Of a stretch of DNA of 48,376 bases, positions 33,626 through 44,160 are shown piece after piece. Origin of the DNA: CAYLRU01 sp964386565 (GTDB taxonomy: Bacteria; Desulfobacterota; Desulfobacteria; Desulfobacterales; UBA5616); contig CAYLRU010000022.1 in assembly GCA_964386565.1 (NCBI GenBank), positions 1 to 48,376 on the forward strand, read 5' to 3'. A program made the translations under genes and the position numbers. The notes under the pieces were generated by a model. It was not told where the DNA came from, did not search any database, and saw only the letters and a list, made by a program, of their open reading frames with translations. How positions within the stretch are numbered: position 1 is the first letter of the stretch; each line of letters starts with the position of its first letter.

Positions 33626-33803
33626 TTTTTTTCTTGACGCGATTGGGGNNNNNNNNNNNNNNNNNNNNNNNNNNNNNNNNNNNNNNNNNNNNNNNNNNNN
33701 NNNNNNNNNNNNNNNNNNNNNNNNNNNNNNNNNNNNNNNNNNNNNNNNAGGCCCGGATCTATACCGATTATCTTGATCATTTTTTTTCTTGACGCGATTG
33801 GGG
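33594..33803. other. assembly gap of 100 Ns flanked by an identical 55-bp overlap
   Basis: Ns fill 33649-33748. The 55 bases before them (33594-33648) are identical to the 55 bases after them (33749-33803). Two contig ends sharing exactly one assembly k-mer would give this; the real sequence is probably continuous, with 155 extra bases here. Any reading frame crossing the Ns is artificial. Confidence 0.95.
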
Positions 33804-33839
33804 GGAAAAAACGATGCGCGTCGATTGTCACTTTATTCT

Positions 33840-34676
33840 TTACAGATCTTTCAACTTGGTCCGGGCAATATCGGCCTCGGAAGATTTAGGATACTTATCG
33901 ACAAGTTCATTTAATATAAGACGGGCATTCGCCCTGTCTCCAAGGTTCAGAAAAGAAAGCCCCTGTTTCAGCAATGCGGCTTGAACCTTGTTCCCTTTGG
34001 GATAATCTTCAATCACTTTTTGATATTCCAGAATCGCCTTTTCATACCATTTTTCCCGATAGTAAATTTCACCGATCCAGAACTGGGCATTATCGGCATT
34101 CTGCGATTTCGGATATCTTTTAATCAGTTTTTCAAATCCTTCACGTGCGGTTTCCAAATCATTTTGATCAAATGCCTTTTTCGCCGCAAAATAAAGCTGT
34201 TCTTCGGAAAGTTCCGCGACAGGCGCAACATTTTCCGGACCTTGGATAACGCCCTCTTTCTGAAGCGCCAAGGGCTCAAGATTCAAATATTCTTCAAGGC
34301 GAACAATCCGTTCGCTGTTGAACCGGACGTTTTCATTCATTCGCTCCCTTTTGTTATCCTGGGCCGATATTTCCTGGCCGAGCAAAAACTCGATTTCATC
34401 CAGTCTTCCGGTCAAATTCTGAAAGTCATTTCTCATCCGGTCCAGCTCGATTCTCATATCGGCAAAACGATCCCGCAGACTTAGTTCACTCTCCTGACCG
34501 GCTTCCCGTTCGGCCTTCATTCTGGATTCGATTTCCGAAATCCGGTTTTCAGCCAAAATCACATGATGCTCAATCGTTGTCAAACGGTCCTGACCCGTTG
34601 CGCAACCCATCACCAATGCCAGGCCGCCCAGAAAAAAGATAATCAAAACTGTTTTCTTCATAAGCATTTTTTTCAC
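33840..34676 (-). CDS. cpoB: Tol-Pal system protein CpoB (YbgF)
   Basis: 278 residues. A lipoprotein-type signal is present (VLIIFFLGGLALVMGC, Cys near residue 25). A coiled-coil trimerisation region covers about 30-120 (many Glu/Arg heptads, IEHHVILAENRISEIESRMK). TPR repeats follow from about 155: LYFAAKKAFDQNDLETAREG, FWIGEIYYREKWYEKAILEY and LKQGLSFLNLGDRANARLIL. CpoB links Tol-Pal function with cell-wall synthesis at the septum. GTG 34676 and ATGs three and five codons later are all possible starts. A TATAAT at 34703-34698 suggests a local promoter, since pal is 218 bp upstream. Confidence 0.9.
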   Translation of the reverse strand: MKKMLMKKTVLIIFFLGGLALVMGCATGQDRLTTIEHHVILAENRISEIESRMKAEREAGQESELSLRDRFADMRIELDRMRNDFQNLTGRLDEIEFLLGQEISAQDNKRERMNENVRFNSERIVRLEEYLNLEPLALQKEGVIQGPENVAPVAELSEEQLYFAAKKAFDQNDLETAREGFEKLIKRYPKSQNADNAQFWIGEIYYREKWYEKAILEYQKVIEDYPKGNKVQAALLKQGLSFLNLGDRANARLILNELVDKYPKSSEADIARTKLKDL

Positions 34677-34764
34677 ATTATATCTTTATCGGAAGGAATT
34701 ATAAGACAATAAAAACACCGCATCACGACTGACTGCCGCTTAAAATATGGGTTAAACACGGCAT

Positions 34765-34805
34765 AAGGCGTTTTAAACCGTTTTATAAACGGTTTAAAAC
34801 GCCTT
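34765..34805. repeat. long perfect palindrome between pal and cpoB
   Basis: Two perfect 19-bp arms (34765-34783 and 34787-34805, beginning AAGGCGTTTTAAACCG) are separated by only TAT. The similarity extends outward imperfectly (GGTTAAAC at 34750 against GTTGAACC at 34809-34816). Neither side has a T run. It may be a repetitive palindrome, an mRNA processing/stability element or a rho-independent-like stop with readthrough. Confidence 0.8.
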
Positions 34806-34894
34806 ACAGTTGAACCGTAATATAACGTATGGAAGGTTATTTTTCTCGCTTATGGCCGACACTCATTTTGTTGAAGCGGAAAATGGCCGCTCCT

Positions 34895-35449
34895 CTAGTT
34901 GATCTGAAAATGAGCCCTTCTGTTTTTCCGCCATGCCGATTCGTCATGTCCTGGGTCAAGGGGCCGCTCTTCGCCGTAACTGATGGTGGAAAGCCGTTCT
35001 GCCGCAATTCCCATATCCACCAGGAACGTTTTCGCACTTCGGGCGCGTCTTTCTCCCAGGGCCAGGTTGTATTCGTTGGTGCCCCTTTCATCGCAGTGTC
35101 CCTCGATAGTCACCTTCACACCGGGATTCCTGCGCAGCCATTCCGCTTTTTTCTTTAAAACGGCCTGGGCCATCGGCGTTAAAACGGCCTTGTCGTAATC
35201 GAAATAAATATCCTCATTAACAAATCGATTCCTTTCCATCATGGCCTTTTTTGCCGCTTCGTCACCCAGTTCCGTCTCTTTTGTCCCCTCCGGCGGACAT
35301 TCTTCATCCGTCGGTGTCATTACCGATTTCCCCGCCATGTCACCCATGCCCATGGGAACGGTGTTTGTTTTCTTGGCACAGGAAAACGTAAACATCAAAC
35401 CCGGAATAACCAAGATGAGCGCCAAGCCGATAAAAAATTTCCTTCGCAT
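34895..35449 (-). CDS. pal: peptidoglycan-associated lipoprotein Pal
   Basis: 184 residues from ATG 35449, which has AAGGAGG six bases upstream; ten more codons are open but carry no signal. The lipoprotein signal is FFIGLALILVIPGLMFTFSC. The OmpA-like peptidoglycan-binding domain covers about 75-180: EDIYFDYDKAVLTPMAQAVL, VTIEGHCDERGTNEYNLALG and ERRARSAKTFLVDMGI, with the diaminopimelate-binding Asp and Arg in place. It anchors the outer membrane to the wall and binds TolB. It follows tolB by 82 bp. Confidence 0.96.
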   Translation of the reverse strand: MRRKFFIGLALILVIPGLMFTFSCAKKTNTVPMGMGDMAGKSVMTPTDEECPPEGTKETELGDEAAKKAMMERNRFVNEDIYFDYDKAVLTPMAQAVLKKKAEWLRRNPGVKVTIEGHCDERGTNEYNLALGERRARSAKTFLVDMGIAAERLSTISYGEERPLDPGHDESAWRKNRRAHFQIN

Positions 35450-35531
35450 ATTGTTCCTCCTTTCGCCTTCAATAACCACTAAGTTTCAAAATAAAATCCA
35501 TCCGCAGTCAGTTAACCGGAACTACATTCTT

Positions 35532-36866
35532 TTAATTATTTGAAAACCTCGCAGACCATTCCGGATTGGTCTGTGCGCCGGGTATATCCAACAGGCGTCG
35601 CTGATCCGTTCCAAAAGCGGTCATGATGTAAATTTTTGTTCTCGAAACATCTTCCCGGGACGAGCTGAAGACGATGAGGCTTCCGTCCGGCGACCATGAC
35701 GGAGACTCGTTATTCCCCATACCCCGTGTCAACTGGATTTGTCCTGACCCGTCCACTCCGATCACATGGATATTATGATGCCCGTTATCCATGGACGTAA
35801 ATACAATTTTTTCACCGGTGGGAGACCAGCTCGGCTGCGTATTATACCTGCCGTGGAAGGTCAGCCGCCTCACTTTCTCGGTTTCCAGGTCCATGATGTA
35901 TATCTGCGGCGTCCCGGAACGTTCGGAAACAAATGCCATCTGTTTTCCGTCCGGAGAAAAAGTGGGGGAAGAATCGATTCCACGTTGATAGGTTAATCTT
36001 TTAATAATTTTCCCGCTTCCGGTCAACATATAAATTTCCGGATCACCGGAAAATGACAGTGTTGCCCCCAATTCAAACCTTCCGGGAACCCACGCCGGTG
36101 AACTGTTTATCCCCTCATGGGATACGATAGTGCCCCGATTTTCTTCAAGATGCCGGATAAAAAGTTCGGGTTTTTTGTTTTTATAGGATGTATACGCCAA
36201 CCATTTCCCGTCTGAAGACCATGCCGGGAAAAGGGTGATATCCTTGTTGTCGGTGAACTGCTTTGGATTATACCCGTCAAAATCGCAGATGAATATTTCC
36301 TTATTGCCGGTGCCATCGGAGATAAATGCGATTTTGCTGTTAAAAATTCCTTCTCTTCCCGTCAGAACCAGAATAATATCGCTGCAGAACCGCCTGACCA
36401 TTTCCCGATAATTATCCGCTTTTCCCTGGTATCTTTTCCCTATCAACATACGGCCTTTAAACGTATCGATCAGTCGCAGTTCCATTTGAACGACGTCTTC
36501 CCGTATTGTGACACCGCCCGTCACCAGCAGTTCTGCCCCGATAACCGTCCAGTTATCGTAGTTGATATCCTGAGTGAGGATACTGTCCTTTTGAGGATCA
36601 AACAGAAAGGAACTTCTGTCAAGGATATTAAAATAACTTGTAAATTCGAGCGTTTCAACCAGAAGATCCGATGCCTTCAGGCATAAAGCCATCTCTGTTT
36701 CCGGGTTTGATTCGGCCTTGAACACCGGTACGGCAATGGGAATTTTTCTTAAAAACGGATTGGTAATATTGATATAACCGTATTCAGCCCCCATTACCTC
36801 TCCGGTGATAAATCCACTCCATACCCATATGATAAACAGCACCTTCAACAAACACTGCATTTTCAT
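35532..36866 (-). CDS. tolB: Tol-Pal system beta-propeller protein TolB
   Basis: 444 residues. A signal peptide (MKMQCLLKVLFIIWVWSGF) precedes the N-terminal alpha/beta domain (about 28-180, INITNPFLRKIPIAVPVF). The six-bladed propeller follows with repeated FISDGTGNKEIFICDFDGYN, WSSDGKWLAYTSYKNKKPEL, FSPDGKQMAFVSERSGTPQI and WSPDGSLIVFSSSREDVSRT blades. It is the periplasmic partner of Pal and TolA. AGGA lies eight bases before the ATG. It is 37 bp after tolA. Confidence 0.97.
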   Translation of the reverse strand: MKMQCLLKVLFIIWVWSGFITGEVMGAEYGYINITNPFLRKIPIAVPVFKAESNPETEMALCLKASDLLVETLEFTSYFNILDRSSFLFDPQKDSILTQDINYDNWTVIGAELLVTGGVTIREDVVQMELRLIDTFKGRMLIGKRYQGKADNYREMVRRFCSDIILVLTGREGIFNSKIAFISDGTGNKEIFICDFDGYNPKQFTDNKDITLFPAWSSDGKWLAYTSYKNKKPELFIRHLEENRGTIVSHEGINSSPAWVPGRFELGATLSFSGDPEIYMLTGSGKIIKRLTYQRGIDSSPTFSPDGKQMAFVSERSGTPQIYIMDLETEKVRRLTFHGRYNTQPSWSPTGEKIVFTSMDNGHHNIHVIGVDGSGQIQLTRGMGNNESPSWSPDGSLIVFSSSREDVSRTKIYIMTAFGTDQRRLLDIPGAQTNPEWSARFSNN

Positions 36867-36903
36867 TCAGATTATCCTATTCCTTTATACTTTCACCTTT
36901 AAG

Positions 36904-37791
36904 CTATTGCAACCCGGACGGTGTAAAAATCATTCCCACCGTAAAAAAGGGTCTATTGAAACCGGGAGGCAGCGGCGGCAGTGGATTCGACTTTAAAATG
37001 GCCTTGTAAGCCGAGTCATCCAGATGGGTGTTGCCGGATTTTTTTTCAAACCAGACATCCTTGATTTCTCCATCCGGCATGACCCTTATCACAAGCAGGG
37101 ACTCCAGATTGGATTGCCTGCCGGCCAGTTGTTCCGAATATGCCCAGTTCTTCTGGATACGGTATTTCACCTCGAGTTTGTATAAATCAATCTGATCAAA
37201 TTGCCTGCTGCCGGCATCACCCGAGCTGCCTTCGCCGGACATATCCTCGGAAACAGTTGTTTTTCCCCCGCTGGTTTCCGCCGGGTTCTGCTCCACTTTT
37301 TCCCGCAACCGGTCAATCGCCTTTTCCTTTTCTCTTATTCGATCGATTGCCTTTTTGACGGCATCGGGTCGCTCTTCCGCCACCTGTTTTTCAATTTCCC
37401 TAACAGCTTTTTCAACCACTTTGCCGGTCTTGAATGTTTTCCTTTTCAGAGAGCTTTTGATCCCCGGTTCGGTACTGACAGGTGTCTCCAACGTTTGAAC
37501 CGGTTCGGGTTCGGGACTCACCCTAACGGATTTTTCCGTGACCGGCGGTTCGGGCTTTTTATGGGGCGGCCCTGCCTTTTTTATCAACGGCCCCGGTAAT
37601 TGAGGTTCCGGCAGTGAAACGAGGCTGACGGACATGGCACTGGGGATAAACCTGTTGCCATCTTTGAAACCGGGTGTAAACAGCACCAGCACGGCAAATG
37701 CAACGTGAAAAAAAATGGAAACCATCAGGCCCGGAAAAACAGCTTGAAGATCTCCGTTTGAATTGCCCCAAAAATAATTACGGGCAGACAT
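36904..37791 (-). CDS. tolA: TolA/TonB-type energy transducer
   Basis: 295 residues. A short cytoplasmic N-terminus leads to one membrane helix (VSIFFHVAFAVLVLFTPGF, about 25-43). A Pro/Glu/Lys-rich periplasmic linker and a charged helix follow (about 75-175, KAIDRIREKEKAIDRLREKV). The C-terminal TonB/TolA-III domain is about 200-290: YRIQKNWAYSEQLAGRQSNL, LLVIRVMPDGEIKDVWFEKK and SNPLPPLPPGFNRPF. Position after tolQ and tolR and before tolB identifies it as TolA although the terminal domain is TonB-like. AAGGGG precedes the ATG. Confidence 0.9.
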   Translation of the reverse strand: MSARNYFWGNSNGDLQAVFPGLMVSIFFHVAFAVLVLFTPGFKDGNRFIPSAMSVSLVSLPEPQLPGPLIKKAGPPHKKPEPPVTEKSVRVSPEPEPVQTLETPVSTEPGIKSSLKRKTFKTGKVVEKAVREIEKQVAEERPDAVKKAIDRIREKEKAIDRLREKVEQNPAETSGGKTTVSEDMSGEGSSGDAGSRQFDQIDLYKLEVKYRIQKNWAYSEQLAGRQSNLESLLVIRVMPDGEIKDVWFEKKSGNTHLDDSAYKAILKSNPLPPLPPGFNRPFFTVGMIFTPSGLQ

Positions 37792-37799
37792 TTTCCCCT

Positions 37800-38243
37800 T
37801 TATCGAATCACCCTAGGATTGCTCGTTTTTTTCTTGTTCATATCATCAGGCTCGGTCACAATGCCCAAATTCTCAACACCCGCGTTTTTTATCTCGCTCA
37901 TTACATGAACCACCACGCCGTAAGGAACGTTTCTATCCGCTCTTAAATAGATTTCCCGGTTCTTTCGCCCTGCCAAAATACTTTCCAGCTTTTCCTTTAA
38001 AAAATCGACGGATACGGCGTAATCATTAATGAACACCGTTTGTTGCTTGTCAATGCTCACCAGAAGTTGCTCATCCCTGGAAGTGAGCGGCTGCGAACTT
38101 GCTTCAGGCAAATCGATATCCACCCCTTGAATCATCATGGGAGCAGTGATCATGAATATGATGAGTAAAACCAGCATCACATCCACAAATGGCGTGACGT
38201 TGATTTCCGACATCAATCTGTCGCCGTTGTCTCCTGTTACCAT
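37800..38243 (-). CDS. tolR: biopolymer transporter TolR (ExbD family)
   Basis: 147 residues. The single membrane helix carries the proton-path Asp: MSEINVTPFVDVMLVLLIIF (residues about 11-30). It is followed by the periplasmic domain (VDIDLPEASSQPLTSRDEQL, IYLRADRNVPYGVVVHVMSE). It works with TolQ to energise TolA. It starts directly after tolQ and ends 8 bp before tolA. Confidence 0.96.
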   Translation of the reverse strand: MVTGDNGDRLMSEINVTPFVDVMLVLLIIFMITAPMMIQGVDIDLPEASSQPLTSRDEQLLVSIDKQQTVFINDYAVSVDFLKEKLESILAGRKNREIYLRADRNVPYGVVVHVMSEIKNAGVENLGIVTEPDDMNKKKTSNPRVIR

Positions 38244-38244
38244 T

Positions 38245-38967
38245 TTATTTTCCTTTTACCGGCAAAATATCTCGCTCGATAATGTTCAACAGATCGGCTG
38301 AAAAACTTCTCACATCGGATTCAAGAACCCTTATTCTCTGGATAAAGTAATTATAAAAAATGACCGCGGGAATCGCCGTTGCCAGTCCGGCTGCAGTGGC
38401 AATCAGTGCCTCGGAAATGCCCGGGGCGACAACGGCCAGACTGGCGGATCCGCGAAGACCGATGCCGTGGAAAGAATTCATGATTCCCCAAACCGTGCCG
38501 AACAGACCGATAAACGGTGTTGCATTTCCCGTTGTGGCCAGAAAGGGAACCAGTTGAACCATCCGGGTGGTTTCCGTATCAACCGTTCTGTCCAGGGCCC
38601 GCTTGACGTTGTCCGTAGCGACAAATTTCAGCTTCAACCCGGCCATCTCCTCATCGGTGGGCGGGGCTTTTCGCGCACCGGATTTGCTGAGTTTCCTCAA
38701 TTCGACATAAGCCACCCGGAAAACACGGGCCGCAGGGCTGTAATGCAACTGCTTGGCTTTTGAGAATGCCTCGGAGAAATCCTTGCTTTTCCAAAAAAAA
38801 TCGGTAAATGCCTCGGATTCCTTAAATGCTTTTCCGATTGTCCGGATTTTAATGATAATGATGGCCCAGGAGAAAATGGAAAATAACAGCAAGAGGAACA
38901 GAACGAACTGGACCATGAAACCGGCGTTCATAATCATGTAAATAATATTGATATCATGATTTACCAT
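38245..38967 (-). CDS. tolQ: proton channel subunit TolQ (MotA/TolQ/ExbB family)
   Basis: About 240 residues with three membrane helices: about 16-38 (FMVQFVLFLLLLFSIFSWAI), then after a long cytoplasmic loop about 145-165 (VPFLATTGNATPFIGLFGTV) and 185-215 (GISEALIATAAGLATAIPAV). These motifs are diagnostic. ATG 38967 is preferred over an in-frame TTG four codons upstream; neither has a good ribosome site. First gene of the tolQRAB-pal-cpoB run, divergent from the HD-domain gene. Confidence 0.95.
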   Translation of the reverse strand: MVNHDINIIYMIMNAGFMVQFVLFLLLLFSIFSWAIIIIKIRTIGKAFKESEAFTDFFWKSKDFSEAFSKAKQLHYSPAARVFRVAYVELRKLSKSGARKAPPTDEEMAGLKLKFVATDNVKRALDRTVDTETTRMVQLVPFLATTGNATPFIGLFGTVWGIMNSFHGIGLRGSASLAVVAPGISEALIATAAGLATAIPAVIFYNYFIQRIRVLESDVRSFSADLLNIIERDILPVKGK

Positions 38968-38989
38968 AAACAGTACCAAGTTGAATTTT

Positions 38990-39019
38990 TTGACAATGTC
39001 CTGTCAAACGGTTTATAGT
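38990..39019 (+). promoter_or_regulatory. promoter before the HD-domain gene; facing -35 box for tolQ
   Basis: TTGACA (38990-38995), an 18-bp spacer and TATAGT (39014-39019) form a good rightward promoter. The complement of TGTCAA at 39002-39007 is a second TTGACA pointing at tolQ, six bases away, so the divergent promoters would overlap; the leftward -10 is poor. Confidence 0.55.
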
Positions 39020-39118
39020 TCGAAAACCTGAACAGAAGCGGCTGTTCACAATTACAAATTCGGGTAAATTTATATGAACTCAGACTTTGTGTCAAGAAAA
39101 TTGGCGGAGGATAACCAC

Positions 39119-39700
39119 ATGAAAGACATTGCAAACCTGCTGTTTGAAGCCAGAAAGCTGAAACATATCCCCAGATCGGGGTATCAATTCCTTGAGGTCG
39201 GAAAGGAGTCGGTGGCCGAGCATTGCTTCATGACAGCGTTTATTGCCTATGTCATGGCACGGATGAACCCGGATGTCGATGCCGACAGACTGATCTGCAT
39301 GTGTCTGCTGCACGATTTTCCGGAAGCCAGGATCGGCGACTTAAATTATGTGCAAAAACAGTACGTCACCGCGGATGAGACCCGTGCATTAAAAAATACC
39401 GCAAAAAACCTTTCCTTTGGTCCTGAAATGACGGCCCTTGTGGATGAATTCAACGAAGCAAAGACTTTGGAGGCCAGACTGGCCAGGGATGCGGATCAAA
39501 TCGCCTTTATCCTTGATCTTAAAGCATTGGCCGATATGGGATATGCCTCGCCTCAAAAATGGATCAAACATGTGTCCAGCCGGGTACAAACGCAAACAGG
39601 AAAAGATCTGTTTGAGATGATTGTTAAAACGGACAGCGATGAATGGTGGCTGAAGGATTACCCGGATAATTTTGTTGACATGTCCGATAAAAAAAACTAA
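39119..39700 (+). CDS. HD-domain 5'-nucleotidase-like protein (HDDC2/YfbR type)
   Basis: 193 residues from ATG 39119, which has GGAGG eight bases upstream; an earlier ATG at 39074 has none. The N-terminus MKDIANLLFEARKLKHIPRS and the HD motif residues match the family: VAEHCFMTAFIAYVMARM, CLLHDFPEARIGDL (the HD pair), and the distal Asp in LARDADQIAFILDL. Such enzymes remove the 5' phosphate of deoxynucleoside monophosphates. It has its own promoter at 38990-39019 and precedes the sdh operon by about 160 bp. Confidence 0.9.
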   Translation: MKDIANLLFEARKLKHIPRSGYQFLEVGKESVAEHCFMTAFIAYVMARMNPDVDADRLICMCLLHDFPEARIGDLNYVQKQYVTADETRALKNTAKNLSFGPEMTALVDEFNEAKTLEARLARDADQIAFILDLKALADMGYASPQKWIKHVSSRVQTQTGKDLFEMIVKTDSDEWWLKDYPDNFVDMSDKKN

Positions 39701-39863
39701 AGAATTTTTTTTTTGAATTTTTACCCTGTTTTTCTTTTGGGGTGTTTGTAAAAAACCATGTTTTAGGGAGACCTCAAAAGAAAAATATAACGGGAATGAT
39801 TGGGTTTTTCTGGTTAAGTATGTTTTATTTAATTGTTCTCTGATTTTTAATGTGGAGGTAAAA

Positions 39864-40505
39864 ATGAATTGGTTGTTGAGAACCCTTGGGGCATCCATCG
39901 GCAAAAAACTGATGATGGCCGTAACCGGACTTTGTTTTATCGGCTTTTTAATGGTTCATCTTGCCGGAAACCTGACGCTTTACGGCGGCGGGGACATGTT
40001 TAACGCATATGCCGAACATCTTCATAAATTAGGCCCCCTTGTCACCGTAGCGGAATTCGTATTGTCGGCCATGGCCATTATTCATATAGCCACCGGCCTG
40101 ACCCTTTTCTACCAGAATCTCAAGGCAAGACCCTCACGATACCAGGTTTCCAAATGGGGGGGCGGACGAACCATCAGCTCGGCCACCATGCCGTATACGG
40201 GTATCATTATCCTGGCCTTTTTGATCATGCACCTGTTGAGTTTTCGATTCATCAATATGGAAGGCACGACAATCTTTTCCGTTATCACCACGGTATTCGA
40301 CAACCCGTTATATGTGTTTGTTTATGTGGGCGCCATGGTTGTTGTCACCCTGCACGTCAGCCATGGCTTCTGGAGCCTGTTCCAGACCATCGGCGCCAAT
40401 CATCCCAAATACATGCCGGCCATCCAGATCCTTGGCCTGGGCATCAGCCTGGTTTTCGGTATCGGTTTTGGTTTTATTCCGGTTTATCTTTCGTTTATAG
40501 CATAA
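39864..40505 (+). CDS. sdhC: succinate dehydrogenase/fumarate reductase cytochrome b subunit (b558 family)
   Basis: 213 residues from ATG 39864 with GGAGG five bases upstream (an in-frame GTG at 39852 lies on the ribosome site). Five membrane helices are visible. Conserved histidines suitable for two b hemes are in VHLAGNLTLYGG, AIIHIATGLTLF, LIMHLLSFRF and LHVSHGFWSLFQT. This is the di-heme type found in Bacteroidetes, Chlorobi and Desulfobacterota. It anchors SdhA and SdhB and exchanges electrons with menaquinone. The 160-bp leader is AT-rich with no certain promoter. Confidence 0.95.
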   Translation: MNWLLRTLGASIGKKLMMAVTGLCFIGFLMVHLAGNLTLYGGGDMFNAYAEHLHKLGPLVTVAEFVLSAMAIIHIATGLTLFYQNLKARPSRYQVSKWGGGRTISSATMPYTGIIILAFLIMHLLSFRFINMEGTTIFSVITTVFDNPLYVFVYVGAMVVVTLHVSHGFWSLFQTIGANHPKYMPAIQILGLGISLVFGIGFGFIPVYLSFIA

Positions 40506-40518
40506 GGAGGTAACATAA

Positions 40519-42428
<1,910 letters not shown>

Positions 42429-42432
<4 letters not shown>

Positions 42433-43202
42433 CACAGGATGCAAAAACCATCAATATAACGCTTAAAGTATGGCGCCAGAAAGGTCGGGGCGTTAAAGGC
42501 AGGCTCGAGACCATACAGGTAAATAACATTTCGACGCATATGTCTTTTCTGGAAATGCTGGACGTGGTCAACGAGGATCTGGCAAAAAATGGAAAAGAGC
42601 CCATTGAATTCGACAACGACTGCCGGGAAGGCATCTGCGGCATGTGCGGTGCGGTGGTGAACGGCGTGGCCCACGGTCCTGAAAAGGCCATGACCTTATG
42701 CCAACTCCATATGCGGAAATTCAAAGACGGTGATACCATTGTTGTCGAACCCTGGCGGGCCAGGGCATTTCCCATTATAAAAGATCTGATCGTGGACCGC
42801 AGTGCTTTGGATAAAATTATCCAATCCGGCGGTTTCATATCGGTAAATGCCGGGGGAGCACCAGATGGGAACACCATCCCCATTCCCCAGGAAATCGCCG
42901 AAAAAGCCATGGACGCGGCAGCCTGCATCGGGTGCGGCGCATGTGTGGCCCAATGCCCCAATGCATCAGCCATGCTGTTCGTCGGTGCAAAAGTTTCGCA
43001 ACTCGCACTGCTGCCCCAGGGGAAGCCGGAAGCAGCCAAAAGAGCACTGGCGATGCTGCGGCAAATGGATGCCTGCGGTTTCGGCAACTGCTCCAACGAA
43101 AGAGAGTGCGAGGCTGTATGTCCCAAGGAAATATCCATTACCCATATCGCACGACTGAATCGGGAGTATCTGAAAGCCGGCTTTTTTTCGGAACACAAAT
43201 AA
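42429..43202 (+). CDS. sdhB: succinate dehydrogenase/fumarate reductase iron-sulfur subunit
   Basis: 257 residues. The [2Fe-2S] ligands are in CREGICGMCGAVVNG with a later Cys in MTLCQLHM. The [4Fe-4S] motif is CIGCGACVAQCP and the third cluster motif is CSNERECEAVCPKE. GTG 42429 is the start, with AAAGGAG before it, and overlaps the sdhA stop in GTGA, so translation is coupled. It carries electrons between flavin and the heme subunit. Confidence 0.97.
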
Positions 43203-43270
43203 TGTGGCGGCAGTGAATCAATTGCCATCCCGCCCTGCTGAAACGTTTCGGCGTGAGCCTGGAAAAAACA

Positions 43271-43308
43271 GGGCTCGCCCCCCTGACGGGGGAGGGCCGG
43301 GGTGGGGC
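43271..43308. repeat. GC-rich hairpin between sdhB and murI
   Basis: CCCCC (43279-43283), TGAC, GGGGG (43288-43292) form a short stem inside a G/C-rich stretch (GGGCTCGCC to GGGGTGGGGCTG) that contrasts with the AT-rich surroundings. Similar sequences recur as intergenic repeats in many bacteria. It sits between two convergent genes and has no T run. Confidence 0.5.
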
Positions 43309-43350
43309 TGAATCACGATAAACCTGATAAAATCACGCGTTACCGATACA

Positions 43351-44136
43351 TTACAGCCGCGTCTGTTTTAACGTTACATTTTTCCTCAGGATATACGTTG
43401 CCGTTTTCTCGAACTGGGCGGTGACATCCGATACGTACAGATCGAAAACGCCGTTTTTTTCAAGTGTTGCATCGAGTTTTGGATGTTTTTGCAAATATTG
43501 CCGGACTTTTTCGGATACCGCCAGAGACGAATCGATGATATGGACCCGTTTCCCGATTTTTCGGGCGATAATTTTTTTTAAAATGGGATAATGGGTGCAC
43601 CCCAAAATAAGGCCCGTGACCTGACGCACCTTTAGGGGGTGAAGGTATTTTTTAATGATCATCCGGGTTTCCGGTTTCTTTAACCACCCTTCCTCCACCA
43701 GTGGTACCAGGAGCGGACAGGGAATGGAATAAACCTTTGCATCCGGTCTTAATTCCCTGATCTTTTTTTCATAGATGCCGCTGTTAATGGTGGCCCGGGT
43801 CCCGATAACGCCGATCTTCATTTCCCGTGATACCGCAACCGCCATTTCAACGGCCGGTGTGATAACTTCGAAGATCGGCAAGTCAAATTGATGCATCACG
43901 CTCTGGGTTGCAATGCTTGATGCCGTGTTGCACGCCATGACGACCATTTTCGCCCCCTGCTTAATAAGAAATTCCGTGTCTTCCAGGGCGTATGTCTTGA
44001 CGGTTTCAGGACTCTTGCTGCCGTAAGGTGTTCTGGCCGTATCACCGAAATATACGATATCATACTCAGGCAGACAGTCCATCAACGCCCGTGCAACGGT
44101 CAGCCCGCCGATACCGGAATCAAAAATACCGATCAT
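43351..44136 (-). CDS. murI: glutamate racemase
   Basis: 261 residues. The two catalytic cysteines are present in MVVMACNTASSIATQS and GLILGCTHYPILKKI. The N-terminus MIGIFDSGIGGLTVARAL and YFGDTARTPYGSKSPETVKT are diagnostic. It makes D-glutamate for peptidoglycan. GAGGG lies ten bases before the ATG. It is a single-gene unit, convergent with sdhB. Confidence 0.97.
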   Translation of the reverse strand: MIGIFDSGIGGLTVARALMDCLPEYDIVYFGDTARTPYGSKSPETVKTYALEDTEFLIKQGAKMVVMACNTASSIATQSVMHQFDLPIFEVITPAVEMAVAVSREMKIGVIGTRATINSGIYEKKIRELRPDAKVYSIPCPLLVPLVEEGWLKKPETRMIIKKYLHPLKVRQVTGLILGCTHYPILKKIIARKIGKRVHIIDSSLAVSEKVRQYLQKHPKLDATLEKNGVFDLYVSDVTAQFEKTATYILRKNVTLKQTRL

Positions 44137-44160
44137 TTAAATTCACCCTCTGTTAAACCC

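Noticed and set aside
33622..33831. Open frame running through the Ns with a second RuvC N-terminus
   Set aside because: It arises from the duplicated 55-base contig end and the N filler; not a gene.
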